A stretch of 64,000 bases of DNA from Anaeramoeba flamelloides (taxonomy: Eukaryota > Metamonada > Anaeramoebidae). The stretch covers positions 7,316,001 to 7,380,000 of the forward strand of contig JANTQA010000057.1 in assembly GCA_027625915.1 (NCBI GenBank), given 5' to 3'. The notes under the pieces were generated by a model. It did not search any database, had not been told where the DNA came from, and saw only the letters and a program-made list of their open reading frames with translations. Made by a program: the position numbers and the translations under genes. This document shows, piece after piece, positions 1 through 12,536 of the stretch (positions are counted from its first letter, which is position 1; every line of letters begins with the position of its first letter).

Positions 1-762
1 AAGAACAAATATAATAAAATAGATTTTTGCTAAATCAAATATTTCTTATCCATATAATAGTTGGATAAGTAATACTGTTTTAAAAAACTGTATTTTTAAA
101 ACCATTAGAAAAATGTTTTTGTTAGAAGATATTGATTAATTTTTTAAAATTGGTCTTAAATTTATCAAGTTATAATTTTATATGAGTTTTATTATCCGTT
201 AAGTTTGTTTTTGAATCAAAAAACCCAGATACAATTTTTATTCGGTCATACTGATAAATTCTAATAAATTTCAAACAATTTTTAGTTCAATTTCCATTTT
301 TATAAATCTTACAACTATTTCTTATAAAATAGTCCCCACGACAAAGAATATTTTGAAGAACTGCTAGTTTTACAGAGTTTCTTAACACTTGACTTAATAA
401 AAGACTTTATTCAAAATTGATCATAAAAATTTCAAAAACGACAATCTAGTAAAAATTTCCAAACATAAATTGCAATTTATCAGTATTTTAAAAGAAAAAA
501 AAGTAATAAAAGAAACAGAATTTCATGCTAAAAATCATAAAGATTGATTTGGCGAATTGACAAAGAATTTTATTCTTGTAAAATTTAACGGATTTCTCAA
601 TTTGATCCAATCTTGACAATTTTGAGAACAAATTCTCAAAAAGCAAAACTAGGGAACAAAAAAAGAAATAATTCAAATAGAATTTGATAATTCTCGCAAT
701 ATTTGAATTATCTTTATCATTTTTCCATACTTTTATTCCTTCCAAAAAAGTCTTTTGTATTT
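1..762. other. AT-rich left flank, no firm gene
   Basis: No complete gene is seen. A short plus-strand reading frame at about 329-421 has protein-like composition and follows a TAG that could be a splice acceptor, so it may be the tail of a gene whose start lies outside the window, but no family is recognisable. The T-rich stretch just before 763 is the probable 5' flank of the BTB gene. Confidence 0.4.
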
Positions 763-3009
763 ATGGAAAAAAAAATAATCAAAATGACTACAACACTTTC
801 ACAATTAGTCGTGCCAATACAAAACGAAATGAAAATGTCAGACGTGGAGTTTTTAATTGGACCCAAGGAAAAGGTCTTTTATGGGCATAAATTGATCTTT
901 TCGTTGTGTTCGTCATTTTGGGCAGGTACATTCTTTCCAAGCGACTGGAGAGACAAAGCCATTATTGAAAAAGAAAATAGGGTATTAAAAGTGCAAATAA
1001 GAGAACTCAAGCCTGAACAATTCCAAGACTATATGACGTTTGTTTATCAAAGGAACGTTGGGCTACATTTCAACAATGTCTTTGATCTTTATATGATCAG
1101 CAAACAATTTCAAACTTTTGATTTAGACAAGCTCTGTGTTCAGTGGATCAAGCAAAATACACGACAAAAAAATGTCTTGCAATTTTTAAACAAGGCAATT
1201 TTTTTGAATTCACCACACCTTATTTCCATGCTAATTGATTATGTTTCCAAAAACACAAACAAAGTCTTTTCTTCTGAAGGCTGCTTGAACGAATTAAGCA
1301 ACGAAACAATAACAGAAATCATCAAAAACCCGTTTATTAAAATGAGTCAACCCACGTTATTGGTCAGATTGATCGAAAGAGGGAAACACCTGTGCTCCAA
1401 ATTGAAGAAAAATATTGATCCAATTAATATCCGAAACAATATTTCAAAATTTCTTCCTTTAATTAATTTTAAAATCATACCACTCAAGAAAATTTTGGAA
1501 ATTAAAAAAAATTTTCATTTTTTACCAGAAGAATTAGGCTTGTTTGAAAAAAAAATCCAAAACAAAGTTGATAAACAAAAAAAAATCCAAATTGAGAAAC
1601 AAAAGGTTGAAAACAAAAATAAGAGAAAAACAATTCCAAACAAGGATTTTTCTTCAAATTTTGCAAATCGCTTGAGTTCTGATCACTTTTCATCAAACTT
1701 AAAAAAAGAAAAACATGAAAAGAATAATAAAACAAATACCAACCAAGAAAAGGAAGCTGAAAATAATCAAGAAATGGAAAAGAAAAAAGCAAAAGAGGAA
1801 TGGAAAAAGAAAACGAAAGAGAACAAGAAGGAGAAGGAGAAGGAAAAGGAAAAGGAAAAGGAAAAGGCAAAAGAAAAAACAACAAAAATATCAGATAAGT
1901 ATTCATATTCAAGTGAGGTTATTATGTCTTCAGAAGATAGTCCTTACGACATTGGCTTTCCTGAAAAATCCCAAAGTAGTGAATATTCAGATTTTCTTAT
2001 AAATAATTCAGAGTCTGAAAATGAGCAAGATCAAACACAATTAATAGCCGAAGAAGTAAAAGAAAATCAAAAAGGAAAAGGAAAAGGAAAAGGAAAAGGA
2101 AAGGAAAAGAGAAAAGAAAAAGGAAAGGAAAAGGGAAAAGGAAAGGAAAAAGGAAAAAGAAAGCAAAGGAGAAAAAGAAAAAGTTCGTTAAGCAGGAAAG
2201 AACACGAATTAATGAAAAAAAATATACCAAATCTTCTGAAAACAAAAGACGGAAGGAAATCTCTTACCAGATACACAGCGGAAAAACCAAAACCAAAACA
2301 AAAACTCTCCCATCTTAAAATTTTATTGCTCACAACAGAACAAAAACCATTACGAATAGATGATGTTATATCCTCAATAAAATGGACAGGTATCCGTAGG
2401 GTTGATGTCTTTGATCTGAAAAAAAAAGTTCCGTCACTTGAACAATTACAACAATATAATTCCCTCTTCATTTGGTGTGTTGCGTCGGGTGCGTTATTAA
2501 ATTCTCAAAAATTCGGGGACGTTGTTGCAGAATTTGTTGAACAAGGAGGTGGCGTTGTCATCTCCGCATATACGGGGCTTATTGCAACATCGAAAAAAAA
2601 TATCGGCCTAAGTGGAAGAATCATAACAGATGATTTTTTGCCAGTGAAACCAGGAAGTTTGTTGCGGGCAAATAAAGAAGAGGAAAGAATCACACTTGGT
2701 ACAATTTTAAATAAGGACCACCCCTTATTAGAAAACGTCCTGGTATTTGAAGGTGGCGGATGCTCTCATAGAATAAAAACAAAATTTAAACCAGGTGGGC
2801 ATAAATCTGAACTAATTGCCAAATTAAATGATAATAACCCCTTTATTTCATATAAACAAAAAGATAAACATTCGGGCACCGTCGTGGTTTTAAATATGAA
2901 CCCATTGTCCGGAAACAATGTTCTACATGGCAATGGAAAATTTTGGCTAAGATCAACCAACGGGTTCGAAATTATTGCAAATTCTCTTGAATTTGTTTCT
3001 TTCAAATAA
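763..3009 (+). CDS. BTB domain protein with C-terminal GATase-like domain
   Basis: Probable cytosolic or nuclear adaptor. Numbered from an upstream ATG at 703, residues 45-150 form a BTB/POZ fold (SDVEFLIG, YGHKLIFSLCSSFWAG, then a helical end), followed by a BACK-like helical stretch to about 290. Residues 290-530 are low-complexity, rich in Lys, Glu and Gly, built on GAAAAG-type microsatellites. Residues 535-768 form a second globular domain: a hydrophobic strand (KILLLTTE), then LFIWCVASG, a FVEQGGGVVIS motif, and a long C-terminal part. It resembles class I glutamine-amidotransferase-like/ThuA-like folds found in bacterial secreted proteins; no Cys-His-Glu triad is evident, so catalysis is doubtful. 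I chose ATG 763 because residues encoded by 703-762 are hydrophobic and unlike a BTB leader; ATG 784 is also possible. Single exon. BTB call is firm; the C-terminal fold is inferred. Confidence 0.88.
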   Translation: MEKKIIKMTTTLSQLVVPIQNEMKMSDVEFLIGPKEKVFYGHKLIFSLCSSFWAGTFFPSDWRDKAIIEKENRVLKVQIRELKPEQFQDYMTFVYQRNVGLHFNNVFDLYMISKQFQTFDLDKLCVQWIKQNTRQKNVLQFLNKAIFLNSPHLISMLIDYVSKNTNKVFSSEGCLNELSNETITEIIKNPFIKMSQPTLLVRLIERGKHLCSKLKKNIDPINIRNNISKFLPLINFKIIPLKKILEIKKNFHFLPEELGLFEKKIQNKVDKQKKIQIEKQKVENKNKRKTIPNKDFSSNFANRLSSDHFSSNLKKEKHEKNNKTNTNQEKEAENNQEMEKKKAKEEWKKKTKENKKEKEKEKEKEKEKAKEKTTKISDKYSYSSEVIMSSEDSPYDIGFPEKSQSSEYSDFLINNSESENEQDQTQLIAEEVKENQKGKGKGKGKGKEKRKEKGKEKGKGKEKGKRKQRRKRKSSLSRKEHELMKKNIPNLLKTKDGRKSLTRYTAEKPKPKQKLSHLKILLLTTEQKPLRIDDVISSIKWTGIRRVDVFDLKKKVPSLEQLQQYNSLFIWCVASGALLNSQKFGDVVAEFVEQGGGVVISAYTGLIATSKKNIGLSGRIITDDFLPVKPGSLLRANKEEERITLGTILNKDHPLLENVLVFEGGGCSHRIKTKFKPGGHKSELIAKLNDNNPFISYKQKDKHSGTVVVLNMNPLSGNNVLHGNGKFWLRSTNGFEIIANSLEFVSFK
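2069..2180 (+). repeat. GGAAAA-type microsatellite inside the BTB gene
   Basis: Purine-only hexamer-like repeat coding for Lys-Gly-Lys and Lys-Glu-Lys runs in the linker of the BTB gene. A similar tract lies at about 1800-1870. Long open frames on the opposite strand here are by-products of the repeat. Confidence 0.8.
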
Positions 3010-3199
3010 TTATTTCTAAAAAATAATTATTTTTTTAACAATTTTTTGTTTTTTTTTCAATTTGTTTATAATAAACGATTTAAAGATTAAATTTATTATT
3101 AATTCCAAGAAATATAATGCTTTTTTTTTTTTTTTTTTATTAAAAATTGACAAACCAAACATTGCTTCAGTCAAAAGGTAGTCTCCAAAAAAAAAAAAA

Positions 3200-3700
3200 C
3201 ATTTGTTTCAAATATCAATTATTTTTTATAATTGGCCTTCGGAGATATTATAAGAAATAAGCAGAATAATAAAAATCAAAGAATAGTTGGTACCCTTCTG
3301 AAATAAAACTAATAAATCAATATATTTTCTTAAAAATAGAAAAACCAAAATTCTTATGTGGGATTATTGAGAAAAACAACAAGGATCATTTCTGATCTCC
3401 TATTAAAGATCCAATAAAATTTCAAAAGAAATCAAAATGATTTCTCTACAATTATTTTTACTATATCAATAATTTTAGAATAAAGTGTTTTTACAAAAGT
3501 TACTATTGATCTTGTAATAAAAAAAAAATTTGGAAAAATAAATTAAGTATCAAAAAAAATCAAAAAAAAATGAGAAAAAATGATTTCAATTTTGAAATTT
3601 CCTAATGAAATTTTTTCTTCTAATATCAGTTCAAACGCTTTAAACCCGTGTAATTCACTCAATCTACAATTTCACCCCATTGACTAGAAAATGGTTTTAT
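3200..3700 (+). repeat. Dispersed repeat family R1, copy 1
   Basis: About 500 bp that aligns by eye, in the same orientation, with 45144-45645 and in part with 13850-14200. Shared blocks include the start ATTATTTTTTATAATTG, GAGAAAAACAACAA near the middle, and TTTTTTCTTCTAATATC with a following AAACxxTTTAAAC near the end. Copies are well diverged, so the family is old. No coding frame is kept. Confidence 0.75.
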
Positions 3701-5978
3701 ATTTGTTTTTTTATGTACAAATATATTTTCATTCAAAGAAAAAATAAAATCTTTTTTTTTACTATTTAAATCCTCAAAACCGATAATTTTAGCGATAATA
3801 ACATTACATATTTTAGATCCTTCAAAAAACTAATTTTTTACATTTTTCCTTCGTCAAATCGAATCTCCCAAATATTATGGAAAATACCCAAGAATTGAAA
3901 ATACTCGACAATTGTTTAAAGCACTTAATGTGAAGAAATTCTAATCAACTCAATTTCATGGTAAAATAGGAATTATAAGATAGAATATATTTTATTTGAA
4001 AGTAAATGAAATAAGATTTGAAAAATTGGAAAATTTTAGGTATAGTATTCTAACTCTTTTGTGAAAAGAATTGGCACCTTTGATGTAGGTCTATTTATGA
4101 TCACTACAAGAATATTTTTGCAAATGGGAGGAATTTTCTTTGTAAAGAAAAACTCCATTTAACTCCAAGATACTCAACCAAAAATGAAAAATTCAATTTT
4201 TTTTTAAGAATAAAACAAATAACGATTGTTTAGAAATAAGAGAAATAATACTGTTGAAAATAGAGTTGAGATTTATAATAGAACTACACAAACAAACCAT
4301 AAATTTTTCAAAAAAAAAATATATTAAAAAAATTTTTTGTGACCATTCATTGGGATGTCTATGTAAAAGTTTTCAATTTCTTTAGCAATTTAAAATTGTT
4401 TACCATAAGTTTTTTTTTAATTGCTAATATATGAATTTTTGAAGAAAATACAATCCTCACTTTTCTGTATGCTAATTTGGAGTTTCAGAGGATTTTTCTC
4501 TTTTAAATTTACTTTTTAAAAAATCAAAAAAAAAAAAACAAAAAACACGACTATATAGACAAAATAGATATCAGGTCATCTTGTAAAATATAAAAAGTGA
4601 AGTTTTGTTTTCTAATTTGAGACTTTTTCTTTAATTATGCTTTCTCTAAAATGTAAAAGTCAAATATTTACTTAAATGAATATAAAAAAGAGATATGATA
4701 AACAATTTTAAGATGTTTTATTTTATCAGTAAGGTTTTGTGGATGATTTTAAATTTAACTATTTGTTTTTTTCAAGATAATTAAGCTAACTAACGATTTT
4801 AAAGAAGAGAATTAATAAAATATAGTATAATTTTATTGATTTAATATTATCTTAGGTATTGTTATTGTTATTTGAACCCATATGATAATAAGTTGAGAAT
4901 AAATGATTATTCCTTAATTTATCAGTATGGCCTATGCAAATATATATTAATTTACAAAAAAACCGAAACAAATAAATATCTTTTGATCTGATCACTGATT
5001 TAATTTGTTTCTTTTGATTTATTATTCAAAATTAATTGTTTTTTTTTTTTTTTTTGAATATATTTGTTTTGATCAAATTATTATATTACTAATACCAAAA
5101 TATGTTAAAATTACTTGAAAAATTCAAAATTATTCAAGTGAAATTATTTTTTAATACCACAATAAATACTAATACAATGATTTATAATTTCATATCTATT
5201 GTTAAATATTACAATTGGAATAATTACGAATTTAAGAAAAATGATTTGGATTTGAAATAATAATATTTAATTACACTTATACATTTCGAATTATCAAAAA
5301 TTATTATACTGGAATCAATAATTTTCTAAAATTCACAAAACAATGAATTTTAAAAACGTAGATAAGAGAAATTTTTGATTATCTTCTTTAGATATATTTT
5401 GTTCCTGTGATAAGTTAAAGTCATGTAAATATATATCGACAAAGGTTTTAAATAAACTATAAAATAGTTTAACAGTTCTAAAATAAGGTATTAATTTTTT
5501 TTTAAAAAATTCAAAATAATTATTTGGTATATGTATTAGAATATTCTTAAAGATAAAAAACAAAGTAGTTTATTATTTAATTCATAATAAATATGTTACT
5601 AAAAATGTCTAACAAATATAAAGAAAAAAAAACAGAAAAATAGTAATAATACCTAAATTATATTACCAAATAAAATTATTTAATTATCAAAAAGTGTGTA
5701 GATATTAAATAAAAAGTTATATAATTAATATCCATGGAACCTGAAATTATCTTTTCTTTATTTATTTTTTTTTTAAATATTACCTTTTCAAGAATAAATA
5801 AAAACAGAATTGAAATAGTTAAGACAAAACACATATATCCATTAACCATTTTACTTATAATAATCTAGTTTATTAACAATAGAAACACAATCAAAGAACC
5901 ACAAATTTTTGAGGATATTTTAACTGGTTTTGTTAGTAGTACTTCATTTTTTAAAAGTCTCTAGTTCAGAAAAAAAGT

Positions 5979-6014
<36 letters not shown>

Positions 6015-8703
6015 GGTAAAAAAGTCAAAATAAATAGAAGAATCATAGTTTGTTTAATTCAACTTTGAGACATTTACTTTGATATTTGATAACCAATAGT
6101 TTTGAAAATGTTTGACTCATATAATAAAACTGAAACAGAGAAAAAAAATTCATCATAATAAATTTTCTGTGTCATATTTTTCAAGCCTTAGATGTTGTAT
6201 ATATATAATACTTTTTATTAAAATAAAAGAAAAAAAAAAGAAAAAGGAAAAAATGAAAAATTATTTACCAAAAATGAAAAAATGTAGAACAGAAAATACA
6301 TTGTTAAATTTGTAAAAATGTGATCAACAATTATTGATCTTACAAAAGTTAAATATTAATAACTAATCGGTAATTATATTTTTGGATTTAACTGAACTTA
6401 ACTGTAACCTTATAACAAGTATTGTAAAAAAAATAGATCAAATGAAAAATATTAAACAATTTGAAAAAATGAAAATAAAAACCAAATGAAATTTAAAATA
6501 CAAATAATATAGTTATTTAAAATAAAAATTATTAAAAAAGTTAATGAAAATTGCCTTATTGTTATTCGCTGAAAAATTTTAACTGTGGATATTATGATCC
6601 GAATTAATATGAAATAGATGGTTGATAAAAAAAAAATTATTTTATAAAATAAAGAATTCAATTCTTATTATACAAAATAAACAAAATTTTTAATTTCTGT
6701 TATTTTTTAATAGAACATTATCTTTTAATAATAAACAAATCCAAACATAAAATTACTAAATTGAAAAAAAAAAAAATTGCTGAAACTTGATTGTTTTTTT
6801 CAATCATTATTTTCAAATTATTTAATCGTCTGATTGTTCCAGTTTCGGAAACCGAAAACGGTATTGATCTAAGTTTTTTTTTTCATGAATTTGTTTTTCC
6901 ATTAAGGAAACCTAAAAAAAAATAATAATTTATTTTATTCCTCGATTGGAAAATCAATAATAATATCTATCTTTAGTAACAAATTTTGAAATTTATAATG
7001 TAAAAAAAAAAAAATTATCAATATAAAAAAATTAAAAAGTCTATTAAATATCTATGATCGTGCTGAAACTAATGTACCTGTTTATATAACTGAATACGAA
7101 TAATTCACATTTTTAATAAAAGATTCTATACTAAATAAGAAACCAAATAAAATGTATTATATTTTTTTTATAAATGTACAGGAATGCTGTAGCAATTCAA
7201 ATAAACAAAAAAAATAAATATTGTAATAAAAAAAATTGGATTTCTTTTTTTATTTTAACTATGAATAGTTCATGATAGAATATTAACAGAGATAAAATAG
7301 TATTGAAAAAAAAAAATATGTAATAAAAGAAAAATGTCATAATAAGAATAATATATAAAGATGTTTTTTTTTTTGAATTAATGAATTATTATTTGATTTT
7401 TTATAATTTTTTTAAACAATCAAAGTTTCCAATAGAGATACAAATGTATTGTTTAGAAAAATCCTTCTCTTTTAAAAAAATATAAAAAAACAATCAAATA
7501 ATACAATTAATTCCAAACAGCACTTAAAATCCGAAAAACGATTCATTACTATATATTAAATATAAGAATCCATCTTCGTCTCTACTTTCTTGGTAAAGGT
7601 TAGAAATTGAAACGGCTAGCGTATTAGAAAATATTAGAATTATTTATAAAATAAATATAAAAGTTTCGTTATTATGAATATCAACCTAATTTCAATCGAG
7701 TTAATTAATAACAAAAGAAAAAATAATATCATTGTAATAAAACAATAATAATAAGAAAATAAAAAAAGCTTACAAGTTGCAGGTAGCATATTGTTACAGA
7801 AGAAAAATATTGATTCTTCATCTGAAAGTTTAATTCTCTATTTCGATATTATAATAATTGTTATGTTATTAAATAAATTGGTTAAATAAATAATAATAAT
7901 TATTATTCTTTTTACAGTTTTGCATTTATTAAACTAAAAGAATAAATAAAAAAAAATGAACAAACCCTTCGAATGATAAAACTAAATTGACCAATTGTAA
8001 GATCTATTATTTATTTCAAAATTTATTATGAAAAAAAAAAAAAAAAAAAAATTGAAGAATAGATTAATTGATAAAAATCTATAATGTCGACTTTTTTCTA
8101 ATTGAATAATTAAGGATAGAAGGAAATTAAAATCAAACATTCAAATATGTGAATAAAACTGCCCATAAAAGCCAAAATATAAGTTTTAAACACCATATTC
8201 ATGCTTTTTGTTTTATTCTTAAGAATATCTTAATAATAATCATTATAATTTTTACTCCAATTGATATAATTAGGAAGATATATATCGAGTTACGAAAAAG
8301 TTTTAATTATTTTGTATTTTTTAAGTGGGTATTTTTTTTTATCTTTGATTTTGATATTAATACAAAAATAGACTCCCCAAAATAACTAATCATTACTTCA
8401 AAAACTATTTTCATACAAAATTATAATACTTTTATTAGCTCAGGTAATAAAAAAAAAATATAAGAACTTTTCCTGTTATTTCTATAATTAAAAAAAAAAC
8501 TTAAAAGTAGCTTTCTAGACTTTAATTTTTTGTTGATGCAATCTATTGTTTAAATATACTAAAATAAACCAAATTGTTTTTTTAATTCTAAAATAATTTG
8601 GTAGAATTTTTGATTCTAAAAAATTCTCTCAAGTAAAAAAAAAAAAAAAAACAATTAAACAAATTTTTTGATATGAAAAATCTCCCCTATTTTTGAAATT
8701 TAA
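3701..8703. other. Gene-poor AT-rich intergenic region
   Basis: About 5 kb with no supported gene. It holds many poly(A)/poly(T) runs. Short frames such as 4090-4240 (+) have protein-like composition but no start, splice sites or recognisable family, and similar lengths are expected by chance at this base composition. Confidence 0.6.
5983..6013 (+). repeat. 31-nt poly(T) tract
   Basis: Uninterrupted run of about 31 T. The longest homopolymer in the window, and likely to vary in length between reads or strains. Confidence 0.9.
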
Positions 8704-8946
8704 CTTACTGTTAATTGTACAATAAAAAGATCAAAATTTTCATTCAGCTCTCCAAAATAAACATAACCTCAATAATTAAAATAAAATATAGTCCTCAATT
8801 CTAAAAGGGAAATTAATAATTTATACTTCTTATAGAGATTTAAAAATTAAAAATGTAACATCTATTCAAAAATCTAATTTTAGGAGAGTTGAATGAAAAT
8901 TTTGTTCCATTTTTTTTGCAACAAATAGTATTGCATTGAAAAAAAT
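8704..8946 (+). repeat. Small element family R2, copy 1
   Basis: About 240 bp matching the reverse complement of 12062-12300, with a diverged third copy at 37210-37420. The ends are imperfect inverted repeats of each other: TTTTCATTCAGCTCTCC on the left and GGAGAGTTGAATGAAAAT on the right. This is the layout of a MITE-like element. No target-site duplication could be fixed. Confidence 0.65.
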
Positions 8947-9246
8947 ATCAGTTCATGAAAATAATCACTGACATGATTGTTAAATTTTAATGTTAGGAAA
9001 TGTATTATGTATAATCTTTTGATTTGGTTGACAAACCTATCGATCCTTTTAATCAACAACAATAATAACTAAAAGAAATAAATAGTTATTAATCAATCGT
9101 CGTGTTGTAAATTGTGTTGAATAAAAGAATTTCTAAAAAAACCAACCCTTCAATCGTTCTTTAAGAATGTGTTCTTGGGAGAAAACATTTTCTTTGTTCT
9201 GGGAAAGCTGAAAGGGATTAGGATAACTTTTCAAAAGCTTTCACTG

Positions 9247-9324
9247 TCACCTAACTACATTATCACCAATTATTATGATTTTTTGTACATTTGTTTTCTT
9301 CTTCTTATTCTTATTTGAGAGCAT
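9247..9324 (-). other. Short ORF with start of a small-GTPase-like P-loop strand
   Basis: A 25-codon frame from an ATG at 9324 on the minus strand ends in a run KIIIIGD followed by NVV. That is how the first strand of Rab/Ras GTPases begins, just before the GxxxxGKS/T loop. The loop itself is not intact and the frame stops at 9247. A following minus-strand stretch (to about 9150) stays protein-like in one frame. It could be a relic of a Rab gene or a chance match; confidence is low. Confidence 0.2.
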
Positions 9325-9639
9325 CTTATTATTGTAGAGAAACCAAAAATAGAGTTTAATGGGTTTTTGTTTAATCGATCACCAATACGAAAGAAAATTA
9401 CTCTTTATTCTTTTTGGTGATTTAACTTGTGAGGGTAACACCTCCATTCTAAAAAAACGCATTTTATTTTATATCAAAGTATATGGTTCAAATGGGTTAT
9501 TATCGATATGATCATAAAATTCATTTGAGATTTTATATTTTGGCTAAAAAAAAATGAAATTAAAAAAATTTTTATTTCCATTGCAAATAAACTCCATTCC
9601 TTTACTAAAAATATTCCCTTATGAATAGTTTTCTGTCTT

Positions 9640-9770
9640 TCAAAACTTTCAAACACTTGAAGACAGTTCAGAACCCTTGCAAACACTTTCTGACATTATT
9701 AAAGGGGAATGGAGTTCTAAAAGTCTCAAGGCTTTGTAAAAATCAAAGAGATTTTTTTTAAGAGATTTTT
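9640..9770 (+). repeat. Dispersed repeat, copy shared with 11455-11575
   Basis: Both places share CAAACACTTTCxxACAT, then TTAAAGGxGAAxG, then a TTTGGTAAAAxTCAAA-like block in the same order and orientation. About 120 bp, diverged. Confidence 0.5.
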
Positions 9771-10557
9771 AAAAAATAATTTTTTCATTTTTTTGCGATT
9801 TTTATTTTATCTCTGAAATGTAGAATATCGCAATTTTATGATTTTTCATGATAAAGTCGAACTAATCGTGATTTTTTCAGATTATAGCAAATTAATTGTT
9901 AATATCATGATAATATATATTATCATAAAAACCTCTATTATTTAAATACCAGTTAGATCAAACAATCAATGATTTATTTTTACTATTCTTGATCATTTTT
10001 TGATTATTTTGCCTTCTATTTTTTAATTAGTATGAAAACATATTAAATTAGGATCATCACACTCCCCTATTTAAACAAGTATTCCTTTATTTGGATTCAA
10101 GAAATGATTTTAATAACGTTATTTCTCAGAAACTGAGTCACCTAAAAATTGTTAAAATATACCAACTCCCTTAATGGACTATTTTCTTTTATTTTTTTTT
10201 TGGCCAATTTCTAAATTAGTGTTCCATATTTAGAAATATGTTTAATATGAAAATAAACTGGGTGTTTCAAATCTAAATAATTGGCAAAAACATTTTCTCA
10301 ATCTCTATTAAATTTAGCAAAAACAATTTAATAGAGATTATTCCCCGAAATTAAATTTATTATTGATTTTATTCAGTTTTACAAATTTCATACTCAAAAT
10401 ATCTTAAAAGGATAGTTTTGTCTTTAAAATTTCAATTAAATGGTTGAAATTGGTCATTAATTCATACTAATAAGCAAAATTTAAAAAAAGTTTTTTCTAT
10501 CTGTTTGATCCCAAAAATATCGTTTTACTGTTATTTTCAAATTAAAAACAATAAATT

Positions 10558-11189
10558 TTATCTCAAAGTCTCAAAAATAAAGAGATCCAAATTAATAAAA
10601 CTCAAGATTATCCTGATCAAATGTTCTTGTGAAGATCTTGGCTTTTGAGACGATTTATATAATAGTTGGATAAATATTTGAGAATCTGAAATTACAATTG
10701 AAAAATTTTAATTGGAAAATGACAGTAATAAAACAATTAAATCAAAGTTTTAAAAAGTCTCATATAAAAACAGTTCAAAGAAAGAGAAAAAACAAGGAGT
10801 AATAACAATTTTTGTCAACTTTCTATTTTTACTCTTTTTTATGGAAATTTTGTTAGATTAAATTTTTTATCTATAGAGTTTTTTGAAACAAAAAATGAAT
10901 TGAAGAACAAAAGGGTTGATGCTTACCTTCAGGAACTAAAAATTTTTTCTTGTCAATTTCATTAATCTTACTTTTAGCATGCTTGAGACAAATGATCTTC
11001 AGAATTGTGAAACCATTGGTTAAAGTGTATAAAAAATGAATAAATAGAAAAGAACTTTTTAATAAAAAGAAAAGATAAAAATACTATATTTGAACATGTT
11101 ATTACGGGGACACGATCAGGGTACTTGGATCTAATTCTTCCAGATTCTGATTTTCTATCTATTAGCATTTCATTGTAAAAAATGAGCAT
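10558..11189 (-). pseudogene. Atg8/GABARAP-family gene, first exons intact, 3' part lost
   Basis: Ubiquitin-like autophagy protein, normally conjugated to membrane phosphatidylethanolamine through a C-terminal Gly. Exon 1 (11189-11106, ATG 11189) encodes 28 residues with RKSESGRIRSKYPDRVP, a family hallmark. A GT-AG intron (10997-11105, phase 0) joins exon 2 (10996-10927), which reads IICLKHAKSKINEIDKKKFL then VPE, aligning residue for residue with Atg8. The next intron (10686-10926) has donor GTAAGC and acceptor ATTTCAG. The split codon gives the expected Asp of the VPxD motif, and exon 3 (10685-10558) begins with a plausible FIQLLYK strand. It then diverges and stops after about 94 residues in total, without the second half of the fold or the Gly. 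Part of exon 3 is also repeated near 26400. A relic or a wrongly resolved 3' end; family call is firm. Confidence 0.72.
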
Positions 11190-11454
11190 AATTAGGAAAA
11201 ATGAATCAAAAAAAAAAGTTTGTAGATATAGGTATGAAGTTACCTAGACGATAAAATTGAAATAGAAATGATCAAAACTGAAGGAAAAAAAAACGAATGT
11301 GTGAGAAAACAAACCTTCAAATAAATGATCTTGTTTGAATTTGCTCATTGGGTTAACAATTATAAAAAAATGGTTAAAAAAAAATAAAACTTTTTTTAAA
11401 AAAATTAGTTAAAAAAATCTCATCACTTGTTTAAAAAAAAGTCTTCAGTCTGCT

Positions 11455-11575
11455 AATAAGACTTTCAGACAATTTACAATCAATTCAAACACTTTCCAAC
11501 ATTTTTAAAGGTGAAAGTCTTTGGAAAAGCCATAGTTTTGGTAAAAGTCAAAAAATTTTTTTCGTTCAGAAACTG
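11455..11575 (+). repeat. Dispersed repeat, second copy of 9640-9770
   Basis: Same ordered blocks as the copy at 9640-9770, same orientation, with several substitutions and small length changes. Confidence 0.5.
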
Positions 11576-12061
11576 TCTAAACTTTTGGAAAGGTTGGTTT
11601 TTTTATCTATTCTATCTTTGGGTTTAAAAATTTATGAAAAAAAAAATTAAAGCCATCTTTTCAAACCAAAAACGTCCAGAAAAATCAAATTAACAGTGAT
11701 TTTCATTTTTTTTGATCAATTGAAAATCGTCCAAAAATTTTCCATTTAATCCCAAATTTTACAAATAAATATATGAATTAACAAGCAGACATTTAACAGA
11801 AATAATTATAATATTGATCAGATATCCAAAATCTTGCAATTTGAATCATTTGGTAAAGGTAGAAATTAAATAATCCATAATCTAAAATATTAATCAGTAA
11901 AACGACGAAAAAAAAAATCTAACTGGAATAATAAATTTAAAAATTAAAATTGTGTTTCTCTGTTGACACTTTCTTGGTCTGTAAAAGTAATTTTTATTTT
12001 TCTTTAAATAGACGAATAAAAATATAAAAACTTTTTGAAATAAAATTCACATCTTAAAAAT

Positions 12062-12300
12062 ATACTATTTGTTGCAAAATTAATGGAACAAAATTTTCAT
12101 TCAGCTTTCCAAAACTGTTTTTTAATATCCAAGTAAAAATTTCAAATTTTTAATTTCATAAATCAGTTTAAATTATTCATTTGAATTTTTAGAATTGTAG
12201 AATTTGATCTTTTCTATTAATTCTTGAGGTATTTTTTTTGAAAAGCGGAATGAAAATTTGGATCTTTTTATTATGTAATTAATAGTAAGTTTGTGTGCAA
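12062..12300 (-). repeat. Small element family R2, copy 2
   Basis: Reverse complement of copy 1 at 8704-8946, with GGAAxxGAATGAAAAT-type ends. It lies 240 bp before the large inverted repeat. Confidence 0.65.
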
Positions 12301-12536
12301 TTTGTTGTTATTTTTGTAATTTTTTAGATTAGTTAGACCAAATTTCCTTTAGGATTTTTTTCTGAAAAAGTATAAAAATAATGATTAAAACTATTAACTA
12401 TTTTAATTAGAAAACACCAAGTGAATTCCCAGATAATATAAATTTCAACTCTTTCTATGTCTATGAAAGGTTTCAATATGAGAATATAAAATTTACTTGT
12501 AAACTTGATTAATAAAAAAATTTTCAATTGATAATA

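Noticed and set aside
1-120. Match of about 17 nt (ATATAATAGTTGGATAA) to the Atg8-like third exon suggesting a second copy
   Set aside because: Too short and AT-rich to stand alone; no neighbouring Atg8 exon is seen.
1502-2471. Several long minus-strand frames (Phe/Pro/Ser-rich) opposite the BTB gene linker
   Set aside because: They are the antisense of purine-only Lys/Glu/Gly codon repeats, which cannot contain stops on the other strand.
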